A program made the translations under genes and the position numbers. Under the pieces are notes generated by a model, which saw only the letters and a program-made list of their open reading frames with translations, did not search any database and was not told the origin of the DNA. This document shows positions 1 to 5,498 of a stretch of 5,498 nucleotides of DNA, one piece after another. This stretch comes from Actinomycetes bacterium (GTDB lineage Bacteria; Actinomycetota; Actinomycetes; Actinomycetales; Cellulomonadaceae): the NCBI GenBank assembly GCA_023390875.1, contig JAEWCA010000068.1, positions 1 through 5,498 of the forward strand. The letters are read 5' to 3'. Position 1 is the stretch's first letter, and each line of letters opens with the position of its first letter.

Positions 1-470
1 TCGTGCGCCCGAGCGCGCACGGCGCACCACGACGGGCCGTCGCGCAGCGCCCCCACGGCGAGCCGCACGTCCTCGCGCTCGGGGTGCTGCAGCAGGTAGG
101 CGAGCGCGGCGTCGGGGTCCTCGGGCATGTCCGCCTCGGCGGCCGGCGGCAGCACCACCCGCTCGACCGTGACCGCCATGCCGTCGACCGCCTCGGGCCA
201 CGACAGCCCGGCCAGCAGCGACTCGAGGTCCGGCGCGGCGGGCAGGTCCTCCTGCTCGACGGACGTCAGGTGCCACGCGTCGCCGGTCGCCGCGGCGAGC
301 ACCTCGGGCGTCAGCTGCGACGCCAGACCCGGCTCGGCCTGGAGCGCGTGCTGCGTCCGGACCAGCGCGAACACCCGCACCGGTCCGTCCCAGCCGGCCG
401 CGGCCACGTGGTGCTCGATCTCCCTGACCGCGTCGGCGAGCGCGGTGCGTGCGGCTTCCTCGTTCGTCAC
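1..470 (-). CDS. PPA1309 family protein (3' end outside window)
   Basis: This minus-strand reading frame stays open from a GTG at 470-468 to the left edge: 156 codons with no stop, so the C-terminus is missing. I translated it by hand. Its motifs match what I recall of the actinobacterial PPA1309 family, about 180 residues and of unknown function: AGWDGP (residues 25-30), FALV (34-37), VEQEDLP (71-77), VERVVLPP (102-109), HPEREDVRL (129-137) and LRDG (142-145). No signal peptide or membrane segment is seen, so a soluble cytoplasmic protein is inferred. The neighbourhood supports the call, because PPA1309 genes commonly lie next to UPF0182 genes, often with a PDZ-domain protein gene, which would be off the left edge. 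The GTG start fits the family N-terminus, although its ribosome site is weak. An ATG at 478 is out of frame and hits a stop within four codons. Confidence 0.85.
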   Translation of the reverse strand, partial: MTNEEAARTALADAVREIEHHVAAAGWDGPVRVFALVRTQHALQAEPGLASQLTPEVLAAATGDAWHLTSVEQEDLPAAPDLESLLAGLSWPEAVDGMAVTVERVVLPPAAEADMPEDPDAALAYLLQHPEREDVRLAVGALRDGPSWCAVRARAH

Positions 471-623
471 GCGCCCATCGTCGCACCCGTGTGGGAACCT
501 GGGTCGCGCCCGGCTCGTTCACGCTGCGAGCGGACCGCCGGCCTGTGGCCGGCCCGCCCGACGCACCGGTTCGCGCCGGTCGCACCGTCACCACCACCGT
601 CGACGACGAGGACAGCCAGCACC
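471..623. promoter_or_regulatory. Divergent intergenic region with two inverted repeats
   Basis: This 153-bp gap separates the divergent PPA1309 and UPF0182 genes, so it should hold both promoters. No convincing -35/-10 pair is visible on either strand, as is common in high-GC actinobacteria. Two perfect inverted repeats stand out. GCCGGCC (537-543) pairs with GGCCGGC (547-553) across a 3-base loop. ACCGG (565-569) pairs with CCGGT (576-580) across 6 bases. Either could be a regulator site or a 5' UTR hairpin of the UPF0182 transcript. Short GC-rich palindromes also arise by chance in such DNA. Confidence 0.4.
608..612 (+). promoter_or_regulatory. Ribosome binding site for the UPF0182 gene
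   Basis: GAGGA lies 11 bases before the GTG at 624. It helps decide the start: the frame stays open leftward to the window edge, but that extension covers the divergent PPA1309 gene and offers no better start near the first membrane helix. Confidence 0.55.
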
Positions 624-3590
624 GTGACCTTCGCCAGCCCGCCCCGCCCCCGACCCACCCGTCGGCGGCGCGGGGCGCTCGTCCCCACCCTCGTCGTCCT
701 CGGCGCGATCGTCGTCCTGGTGCTCGTGCTCGCCCAGGTCTGGACCGAGGTCCTCTGGTACGACCAGCTCGGCTTCCTGCAGGTGCTGCGCACCGAGTGG
801 GGCACCCGCGCGATCCTGTTCGTGCTCGGCTTCCTCGTCATGGCCGGTGCGGTCGCCGCGAGCCTGAGCTGGGGCTACCGCTCCCGCCCGGTGTACGCGC
901 CGTCGACGCAGGAGCAGCAGAACCTCGACCAGTACCGCGAGGCCATCGAGCCGCTGCGCCGGCTCGTCATGATCGTCGGGCCCGCGGTGCTCGGCCTGTT
1001 CGCCGGGGCCGCGGCGTCGCAGCAGTGGCAGACGATCCAGCTGTGGATGCACGGCGGCAGCGTCGGCAAGACGGACCCCCAGTACGGCATCGACCTGGGG
1101 TTCTACCTGTTCACGCTGCCCGGTCTGCGGTTCGTCGTGTCGTTCCTCATGGCCGTGACCGTGCTCGCCGGCATCGCAGGCCTCGCGACGCAGTACCTGT
1201 ACGGCGGCCTGCGGCTCGGCGGCCAGCGCGGCAGCGCGCCCCGGACCACGCGGGCGGCGCGCGTGCACCTCGCGATCATCGGCGCGGTGCTCATGCTGCT
1301 CATCGCCGCGAACTACTGGCTCGACCGGTACTCGATCCTCACCAAGGCGGGTGCCAAGTTCGAGGGCGCGTCGTTCACCGACGTGCACGCCGTCATCCCG
1401 TCGAAGGCGATCCTCGCGGGCATCGCGATCTTCGTCGCGGTCACGTTCATCCTCACCGCGGTGCGCGGCAACTGGCGGCTCCCCGCGATCGGCGTCGGGC
1501 TCATGGTCGTCGCGGCGATCGCCGTCGGCGGCATCTACCCGGCCGTCGTCCAGCGGTTCCAGGTGCAGCCGAACCAGCAGGACCGCGAGGCCGAGTACAT
1601 CAAGCGCAACATCGACGCGACGCTCGCGGCGTACGACCTCGAGGACGTCGAGAAGAGCGACTACGACGCCAACGTCACCGCGCAGGCGGGCGCGCTGCGG
1701 CAGGACGCCGACACGACCGCGTCGATCCGGCTGCTCGACCCGCAGATCGTCAGCCCGTCGTTCAAGCAGCTCGAGCAGATCCGCGCGTTCTACCACTTCC
1801 CGGAGACGCTCTCGGTGGACCGGTACGAGGTGAACGGCGAGAGCCGCGACACCGTCATCGCGGTCCGTGAGCTGGACCTGTCCGGCCTCGACGCGCAGCA
1901 GCGCAACTGGACCAACGACAGCACCGTCTACACGCACGGCTTCGGCGTCGTCGCCGCGTTCGGCAACACGACCGCCGGGCGGGGCGCCCCGAACTTCTGG
2001 GAGGGCGGCATCCCGTCGACCGGCGAGATGGGCCCGTACGAGCCGCGCATCTACTTCAGCCCGCGGGCGCCGCAGTACTCGATCGTCGGCGCCCCCGAGG
2101 GCACGAAGGCGTGGGAGCTCGACTACCCGGACGACAAGTCCGGCGGCGCCGTGAACACCACGTTCCCGACGCAGACGGTCTCCGCTGGCCCGAGCATCGG
2201 CAACCCGTGGAACCAGCTGCTGTACGCGCTGAAGTTCGGGTCCGAGCAAATCCTGTTCTCGAACCGCGTGACCGACGCGTCGCAGATCCTCTACGACCGC
2301 GACCCGCGCGAGCGGGTCCAGAAGGTCGCGCCGTACCTCACGCTCGACGGCCGCGTGTACCCGGCGGTCGTCGACGGCCGCGTCAAGTGGATCATCGACG
2401 GCTACACGACGAGCGACGAGTACCCGTACTCGGCGCTGCGCTCGCTCGAGGAGGCCACGACCGACTCGATCACCGAGACGTCGACCACGATCCAGGCGCT
2501 CCAGCCGAAGAACGTCAACTACATCCGCAACTCCGTGAAGGCCACGGTCGACGCCTACGACGGCTCGGTCGACCTGTACGCCTGGGACGCGCAGGACCCG
2601 GTTCTCGCCGCCTGGTCGAAGGTGTTCCCGACGTCGCTGCAGCCCATGTCGGCGATCGACGGCGCGCTCATGAGCCACATCCGCTACCCCGAGGACCTGT
2701 TCAAGGTGCAGCGCAACCTGCTCGCGCAGTACCACGTGACCGACTCGGGCCAGTTCTTCTCCGGGAACGACTTCTGGGCCAACCCGGCCGACCCGACGAA
2801 GTCCAACGTCACCGTGCCGCAGCCGCCGTACTACCTCACGCTCAAGATGCCCGACCAGGACGCGGCGCGGTTCTCGCTCATGTCGTCGTTCATCCCGAAC
2901 GGCTCCGGGGCGCGCAACGTGCTCACCGGGTACCTCGCGGTCGACGCCGAGGCAGGCAACGAGGCGGGCAAGCCGTCGGCCGACTACGGCAAGCTGCGCC
3001 TGCTCGAGCTGCCACGCGACTCGACCGTGCCCGGACCCGGCCAGGTGAACAACAACTTCACGTCCGACCCCGTCGTGTCCAACGAGCTCAACATCCTCGG
3101 GCGCGGCGACTCGAAGGTGGTCCGCGGCAACCTGCTGACCCTGCCCGTCGGCGGCGGTCTCCTGTACGTGCAGCCCGTGTACGTGCAGGCCGCGTCGGGC
3201 ACCACGTTCCCGCTGCTGCAGCGCGTGCTCGTGGCGTTCGGCGACAACATCGGCTTCGCCGACACGCTCGACGGCGCGCTCGACCAGGTGTTCGGCGGCG
3301 ACTCCGGGGCGGACGCCGGCGACGCCGGGACCGCCCCCGGCTCCGACACGGGGACCTCGCCCACACCGGCACCCACGCCGTCGCCGGAGGCCGGGGGAGA
3401 CACCGGGACCGACGCGTCCGCGCGTGCCGACCTCGAGGCGGCCCTGCAGGCCGCCAACAAGGCGATCCAGGACGGCCAGGCGGCCCTCGCGACCGGCGAC
3501 TTCACGGCGTACGGCCAGGCGCAGAAGAGCCTCGACGCCGCCATCGACGCGGCCATCGCGGCGGAGGCGAGGCTCAACCCGAAGCCCTGA
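624..3590 (+). CDS. UPF0182 family integral membrane protein
   Basis: This is a 988-residue membrane protein of the UPF0182 family, whose members are usually about 900-1000 residues; the molecular function is not established. From the GTG start there is a short basic segment (residues about 8-17, PRPRPTRRRR). Seven probable membrane helices follow, near residues 19-39, 62-82, 112-132, 165-187, 213-231, 262-280 and 288-307. A long polar domain, probably extracytoplasmic, occupies roughly residues 310-890. Recognisable family stretches are VWTEVLWYDQLGF (39-51), YGIDLGFYLF (154-163) and NYWLDRY (230-236). The C-terminus has a low-complexity linker rich in Gly, Asp, Ala, Thr and Pro (about 893-932), then an alanine-rich, probably helical tail (about 933-983). 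Stop TGA is at 3588-3590. The gene appears intact and is divergent from PPA1309, a known pairing. The start was chosen from the GAGGA site and because helix 1 begins about 18 residues in. Confidence 0.93.
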   Translation: MTFASPPRPRPTRRRRGALVPTLVVLGAIVVLVLVLAQVWTEVLWYDQLGFLQVLRTEWGTRAILFVLGFLVMAGAVAASLSWGYRSRPVYAPSTQEQQNLDQYREAIEPLRRLVMIVGPAVLGLFAGAAASQQWQTIQLWMHGGSVGKTDPQYGIDLGFYLFTLPGLRFVVSFLMAVTVLAGIAGLATQYLYGGLRLGGQRGSAPRTTRAARVHLAIIGAVLMLLIAANYWLDRYSILTKAGAKFEGASFTDVHAVIPSKAILAGIAIFVAVTFILTAVRGNWRLPAIGVGLMVVAAIAVGGIYPAVVQRFQVQPNQQDREAEYIKRNIDATLAAYDLEDVEKSDYDANVTAQAGALRQDADTTASIRLLDPQIVSPSFKQLEQIRAFYHFPETLSVDRYEVNGESRDTVIAVRELDLSGLDAQQRNWTNDSTVYTHGFGVVAAFGNTTAGRGAPNFWEGGIPSTGEMGPYEPRIYFSPRAPQYSIVGAPEGTKAWELDYPDDKSGGAVNTTFPTQTVSAGPSIGNPWNQLLYALKFGSEQILFSNRVTDASQILYDRDPRERVQKVAPYLTLDGRVYPAVVDGRVKWIIDGYTTSDEYPYSALRSLEEATTDSITETSTTIQALQPKNVNYIRNSVKATVDAYDGSVDLYAWDAQDPVLAAWSKVFPTSLQPMSAIDGALMSHIRYPEDLFKVQRNLLAQYHVTDSGQFFSGNDFWANPADPTKSNVTVPQPPYYLTLKMPDQDAARFSLMSSFIPNGSGARNVLTGYLAVDAEAGNEAGKPSADYGKLRLLELPRDSTVPGPGQVNNNFTSDPVVSNELNILGRGDSKVVRGNLLTLPVGGGLLYVQPVYVQAASGTTFPLLQRVLVAFGDNIGFADTLDGALDQVFGGDSGADAGDAGTAPGSDTGTSPTPAPTPSPEAGGDTGTDASARADLEAALQAANKAIQDGQAALATGDFTAYGQAQKSLDAAIDAAIAAEARLNPKP

Positions 3591-3606
3591 CGTGACGGTG
3601 CTCACG
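3591..3606 (+). terminator. Weak hairpin after the UPF0182 stop codon
   Basis: CGTGA (3591-3595) and TCACG (3602-3606) form a 5-bp stem with a 6-base loop immediately after the UPF0182 stop. There is no T tract. It is too short to be a convincing terminator alone; the longer inverted repeat at 3629-3658 may share or replace this role. Confidence 0.2.
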
Positions 3607-3616
3607 GGGAACCGAT

Positions 3617-3645
3617 TTGGGTCGCCTCCGTCGGTGAGGTAGGTT
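3617..3645 (+). promoter_or_regulatory. Probable promoter of the initiator tRNA gene
   Basis: A TTGGGT hexamer (3617-3622) and a TAGGTT hexamer (3640-3645) are 17 bases apart. This fits housekeeping sigma-type -35 and -10 boxes of actinobacteria, with the -10 the better match. Transcription would begin near 3652, a few bases before the mature tRNA 5' end at 3657, as expected for a tRNA precursor. The -10 box sits in the spacer of a perfect inverted repeat (3629-3658). Confidence 0.5.
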
Positions 3646-3658
3646 GGTCTCACCGACG
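3629..3658. repeat. Perfect 10-bp inverted repeat around the tRNA -10 box
   Basis: CGTCGGTGAG (3629-3638) is the exact reverse complement of CTCACCGACG (3649-3658), with a 10-base spacer holding the putative TAGGTT -10 box. The right arm overlaps the first two bases of the tRNA. It could be a protein binding site covering the promoter, or a hairpin ending transcription from the UPF0182 gene. No T tract follows, so the terminator reading is weaker. Confidence 0.5.
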
Positions 3659-3730
3659 CGGGGTGGAGCAGCTCGGTAGCTCGCTGGGCTCATAACCCAG
3701 AGGTCGCAGGTTCAAATCCTGCCCCCGCTA
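3657..3730 (+). tRNA. Initiator tRNA-fMet (anticodon CAT)
   Basis: All tRNA elements can be folded. The acceptor stem pairs 3657-3663 with 3723-3729, and the discriminator A is at 3730. The anticodon stem CTGGG (3684-3688) pairs with CCCAG (3696-3700), with anticodon CAT at 3691-3693. The T arm has GCAGG and CCTGC around TTCAAAT. Two features mark it as initiator rather than elongator: the first acceptor position is an unpaired C opposite T (1:72 mismatch), and three consecutive G:C pairs border the anticodon loop. It closely resembles E. coli tRNA-fMet. The 74-base gene is followed by CAA, so the 3' CCA is not encoded and must be added enzymatically. Confidence 0.97.
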
Positions 3731-3748
3731 CAAGTGAAGTAGCAGTTC

Positions 3749-3785
3749 AGAGGCCCTCTCGATCTAGTCGATCGAGAGGGCCTCT
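3749..3785 (+). terminator. Strong hairpin downstream of tRNA-fMet
   Basis: The left arm (3749-3764, AGAGGCCCTCTCGATC) pairs perfectly with the right arm (3770-3785) over 16 bp, with loop TAGTC. It begins 18 bases after the tRNA, consistent with its terminator. Only a short interrupted T run (TTGCTT) follows, common for actinobacterial hairpin terminators. The near-perfect symmetry would let it act on both strands. Confidence 0.8.
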
Positions 3786-3791
3786 TGCTTG

Positions 3792-3812
3792 ATGTGGGCA
3801 GAATGTGGGCAG
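3792..3812. repeat. Tandem 10-bp direct repeat (ATGTGGGCAG)
   Basis: Two exact copies of ATGTGGGCAG (3792-3801 and 3803-3812) are separated by one base, giving an 11-bp period close to one helical turn. They start 61 bases after the tRNA 3' end. Short direct repeats beside a tRNA gene are what arm-type sites of a tyrosine integrase look like, so this may be part of an att site. That is inference: no integrase is in the window. Confidence 0.45.
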
Positions 3813-4182
3813 CGGACGTCGACGGACGGGGCTGGACTGTCGCGACAGGTACGCCCGAGCGCGATGCCCCCTGGGGAGCCACGAGGCGCGTGACTGCAGT
3901 TCCGTGCCCCGGCTCGCGGGTCGTAGCGCTCAACGACTTCTCGGACGCGTCTGGGCACTGGCGGCGTCGCGGGTCAGCTACTAGCCCTGCGGTTCCCGAC
4001 CAAACGGCTCCCGTGGGTCCTTGCAAGGAGTTGCGTGGCATGCCAGCATGGCCGCGGGCGTTTGGATCCCTGGCTGAGCTGCTCCCGACCGGGCTGCTCG
4101 TGGCCGAAGAGGCATGGCTTCGCCGAATCACAGCTGGTTAACGGTGTGCCCGAGTTCCTACGCGCTGGGTCGGCGGTGCGAA

Positions 4183-4188
4183 GAGGAG
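4183..4188 (+). promoter_or_regulatory. Ribosome binding site choosing the 4194 start
   Basis: GAGGAG lies 5 bases before ATG 4194. It favours this start over the in-frame GTG at 4035, which sits only 4 bases from its own AAGGAG and adds 53 residues of cysteine- and tryptophan-containing sequence that does not look like real coding sequence. Confidence 0.7.
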
Positions 4189-4193
4189 CACGC

Positions 4194-5048
4194 ATGCCGT
4201 CACAGGAGCAACCCCCGCGCCGCCAGCCTCGGCAGAATCGCTTGGCGGATCGCGCCTCGCTTCGGCGCCGATCGCTCCTCGAGGGCCACCAGCGCGCGAT
4301 CAGGCATCTGCATCAGGTGAGCAGAGATTCGCCGGTCGTCGCCGCCGCTTCCCGCAGTCAAGAAGCGCTTGAAGGCGCAGTGATCATGTCGATGGCGGTC
4401 CTCCACGCCGCAAGCGATGCCCGCGTCGACCAGGTGCAGATCGAGCGGATCGAGGCCGGATCCGACTCGCTCGTTCTCCACCTTCGACCGGGTAGTGCGC
4501 CGACTCGTCTTTCCGCCGTCGTGCCATGGTGGAATCCGGGCGCTGTCGAAGTGGCAAGCGGCGAGCCTGGGGTTCGCCATCGCTCGATCCAGGGTGGCGC
4601 GGGTCTCGAGTTCTACCACTTGAGGGCAGGCGGCTCGGTTCGCGTCCTCAACGGGTCCCAGCCATTTCTCGACGATATCGCTCGTGCTTCGCTCCAGCCC
4701 GACGTGGTGGTCGCGTGTGCTGAGAGCCCGATCGCCCCTCAAGAGATCAACTCGACGTTCGCCCGCGCCTGGCTGTTGCCGAGTCTGTTGATCAGGCGGT
4801 TCGGAATCATCCGCGAGCTCCGCTCAGACGCCATCGACACGTGGTGGAACACCGGAGAGCGGCTCAGCGTCGAGGCGCTTGGATGTCAAGCCGACGATGC
4901 AACTATGCGCCGCGTCGTGACCGCGCTGCAGTCTCCCGAGTTCTGGCCTCGGCTGGAGCTGAAGCGCTCGTTCGACCCGACGAGTTACCACACCCACTTC
5001 TCGGTCTCGGGAACGGATCTCGAGCTCGACCTGCGGGTGCAGCGATGA
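4194..5048 (+). CDS. Hypothetical protein, 284 residues, no family recognised
   Basis: I do not recognise this protein. It has no signal peptide or membrane helix, so it is probably cytoplasmic. Residues 1-45 are basic and glutamine/arginine-rich, probably disordered or nucleic-acid binding. Residues about 45-75 look helical and alanine-rich. Residues about 80-150 alternate in a beta-like pattern (VQIERIEA, SLVLHLRPG, FYHLRAGGSVRVL). A mixed region follows, with VVVACAES (171-178), a hydrophobic helix near 190-205 (RAWLLPSLLI) and DTWWNTGERL (215-224). The C-terminus carries YHTHFSVSGTDLELDL (265-280). No catalytic motif can be named. The gene is visibly less GC-extreme and uses more A/T-ending codons than the UPF0182 gene, hinting at acquisition. 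A GAGGAG site precedes the start. Its stop overlaps the start of the 58-residue gene (ATGA), so the two are probably co-translated. Coding status is well supported; function is unknown. Confidence 0.75.
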   Translation: MPSQEQPPRRQPRQNRLADRASLRRRSLLEGHQRAIRHLHQVSRDSPVVAAASRSQEALEGAVIMSMAVLHAASDARVDQVQIERIEAGSDSLVLHLRPGSAPTRLSAVVPWWNPGAVEVASGEPGVRHRSIQGGAGLEFYHLRAGGSVRVLNGSQPFLDDIARASLQPDVVVACAESPIAPQEINSTFARAWLLPSLLIRRFGIIRELRSDAIDTWWNTGERLSVEALGCQADDATMRRVVTALQSPEFWPRLELKRSFDPTSYHTHFSVSGTDLELDLRVQR

Positions 5049-5221
5049 CCTCGCGAGACCTGAGCAGGGTCGTGCCGCGCAGACGCCGTCGCTCGTCAGT
5101 GAGTCGGCGGCAGCCACGTCACGGCATCACCGGCTCCACGATGTCCGCGGTCGCGGTCATCGTGGCGGCGTTCTTGTCGGCGCTCGGCGAGGTGATTGCC
5201 GCAATCATCTCCCGGAACTGA
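5045..5221 (+). CDS. Small arginine-rich single-helix membrane protein, 58 residues
   Basis: The ATG at 5045 overlaps the TGA of the preceding gene (ATGA at 5045-5048), a classic translational coupling arrangement. The product has a strongly basic N-terminal part (RRRRR at residues 12-16, more arginines to residue 26) and one hydrophobic segment at about residues 33-56 (starting MSAVAVIVAAFLSALG), interrupted by one Glu at 49, ending SRN. By the positive-inside rule the N-terminus would lie in the cytoplasm. No family is recognised. Small basic membrane peptides occur as toxins, holin-like proteins or membrane anchors, but nothing here selects one. An internal ATG at residue 33 could give a 26-residue form lacking the basic region. 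Weak points are its short length and lack of recognised homologues. Confidence 0.6.
   Translation: MTSRDLSRVVPRRRRRSSVSRRQPRHGITGSTMSAVAVIVAAFLSALGEVIAAIISRN
5136..5165 (+). repeat. Inverted repeat inside the small membrane gene
   Basis: CCACGATG (5136-5143) and CATCGTGG (5158-5165) are perfect reverse complements with a 14-base spacer containing CCGCGG. The left arm includes the internal ATG (5141-5143) that begins the hydrophobic segment. In mRNA it could hide that codon. It may also be a by-product of codon choice. Confidence 0.3.
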
Positions 5222-5347
5222 GTCGCCCAGTGCTTCGCCAACGCGCAGTCAATCGCTCGACGTTTTCCACCCCGACTGCGACGGTGAACGGGACCATGCC
5301 TGGGCGTGTTCCGGACGGTTCACAAGATGGTCGGGGCGAAGGGAGCC
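5222..5347. other. Gap between the small gene and the insertion sequence
   Basis: No gene is seen in these 126 bp. GTGAAC (5284-5289) and GTTCAC (5318-5323) are complementary but 28 bases apart, too weak to call a terminator. The last bases (AGCC, 5344-5347) adjoin the inferred element end and would be part of any target duplication, which needs the other end of the element to confirm. Confidence 0.3.
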
Positions 5348-5498
5348 TGACCCGGTTTCCCGGACAGTGAGGGTGTGCTGATCATGCCGCCGCGGTCGCG
5401 GCGGTGTGTAGGTCCTCGAAGTCGTTCGGGGACCGGTAGCCGAGCCCGGAATGACGCCGGATCGGGTTGTAGAAGCCTTCGATCCACTCGAAGATCGC
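5348..5498 (-). mobile_element. IS3-family insertion sequence, transposase-distal end
   Basis: The inferred terminal repeat begins TGACCCGGTTTCCCGGACA (5348-5366), starting with TG as IS3-family ends do. It sits 15 bases beyond the stop of a transposase reading inward from the right edge. The spacing from stop to end is short, as usual for this family. The other terminal repeat and the rest of the transposase are outside the window, so the exact boundary and completeness are not shown. Confidence 0.7.
5382..5498 (-). CDS. IS3-family transposase, C-terminal 38 residues (partial)
   Basis: Reading the minus strand from the right edge gives 38 codons and a TGA at 5384-5382. The peptide contains [20 protein letters not shown] followed by RSPNDFE, the typical C-terminal signature of IS3-family DDE (rve) transposases (YNxxRxHSxLGYxSPxxFE). 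The catalytic D, D and E residues lie upstream, outside the window, so activity cannot be judged. IS3 elements usually make the transposase from two overlapping frames by -1 frameshifting; this would be the end of the OrfB part. It ends in an alanine-rich tail (TAATAAA). Confidence 0.9.
   Translation of the reverse strand, partial: AIFEWIEGFYNPIRRHSGLGYRSPNDFEDLHTAATAAA

Larger units (their letters stand above)
3791..4193. other. About 400 bp with no convincing gene
   Basis: Apart from the tandem repeat at 3792-3812, I see no recognisable gene. Open frames exist on both strands, but none has a plausible start with family-like protein sequence, and some run through the tRNA or its hairpin. 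The only translation-like signal is AAGGAG (4025-4030), 9 bases before an ATG at 4040 that opens a 33-codon frame ending at TAA 4139-4141; it would encode MPAWPRAFGSLAELLPTGLL and 13 more residues. That ATG lies at the centre of the palindrome TGGCATGCCA (4036-4045). The stretch may hold the promoter and leader of the 4194 gene, or residue of a past integration. Confidence 0.4.

Noticed and set aside
3..623. N-terminal extension of the UPF0182 frame to the left edge
   Set aside because: It lies over the PPA1309 gene on the other strand, gives low-complexity sequence, and the GTG at 624 with GAGGA fits the family N-terminus.
588..3653. 1021-codon open frame on the minus strand opposite UPF0182
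   Set aside because: Its product is arginine/valine/aspartate-rich with no family look. Long antisense frames are expected opposite high-GC genes, and the plus strand encodes a recognisable protein.
3792..3812. Tandem repeat as the start of a CRISPR array
   Set aside because: There are only two copies of 10 bp with a one-base gap, and no spacers or cas genes.
3712..4131. 139-codon minus-strand frame
   Set aside because: It runs through the tRNA 3' end and the terminator hairpin and shows no protein-family features.
3785..4141. 118-codon plus-strand frame starting with TTG in the hairpin
   Set aside because: It starts at the last base of the terminator arm, has no ribosome site, and reads like non-coding sequence. 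Only its last 33 codons have a possible start signal.
4035..4193. 53-residue upstream extension of the 284-residue protein
   Set aside because: The GTG start is only 4 bases from AAGGAG, and the extension is compositionally unlike the rest. ATG 4194 has a better placed GAGGAG.
4200..4742. 180-codon minus-strand frame
   Set aside because: It lies wholly opposite the 4194 gene, which has a ribosome site and a coupled downstream gene. No family is recognised.
5196..5381. 61-codon plus-strand frame into the IS end
   Set aside because: It overlaps the small gene and crosses the inferred element terminus, with no ribosome site or family resemblance.

Overview
The window is high-GC DNA with actinobacterial gene content and codon use, most likely from a Micrococcales member such as Cellulomonas or a relative. 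It has two halves. Positions 1 to about 3790 look like conserved chromosome. Positions about 3790 to 5498 look like accessory DNA downstream of a tRNA gene, ending in an insertion sequence.

Core half. A PPA1309-family gene runs leftward out of the window (470 to 1). It is divergent from a full-length UPF0182-family integral membrane protein gene (624-3590). A 153-bp gap with two short inverted repeats separates them. A promoter-like sequence carrying a perfect 10-bp inverted repeat follows, then the initiator tRNA gene tRNA-fMet (CAT; 3657-3730). A perfect 16-bp stem hairpin, the probable terminator, comes next (3749-3785).

Accessory half. Just after the hairpin is a tandem 10-bp direct repeat, then about 400 bp with no convincing gene. 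Two overlapping genes follow: a 284-residue soluble protein that I cannot place in a family (4194-5048), and a 58-residue protein with an arginine-rich N-terminus and one hydrophobic helix (5045-5221). They overlap by ATGA and are probably translationally coupled. A 126-bp gap leads to the terminal repeat of an IS3-family element. The last 38 codons of its transposase lie on the minus strand at the right edge.

Best candidate for something undescribed: the coupled pair at 4194-5221 (unknown soluble protein plus small membrane peptide), in a spot typical of integrated islands. The sequence gives no direct evidence of function. No integrase, second att copy, CRISPR array or recognisable defence domain is visible here.
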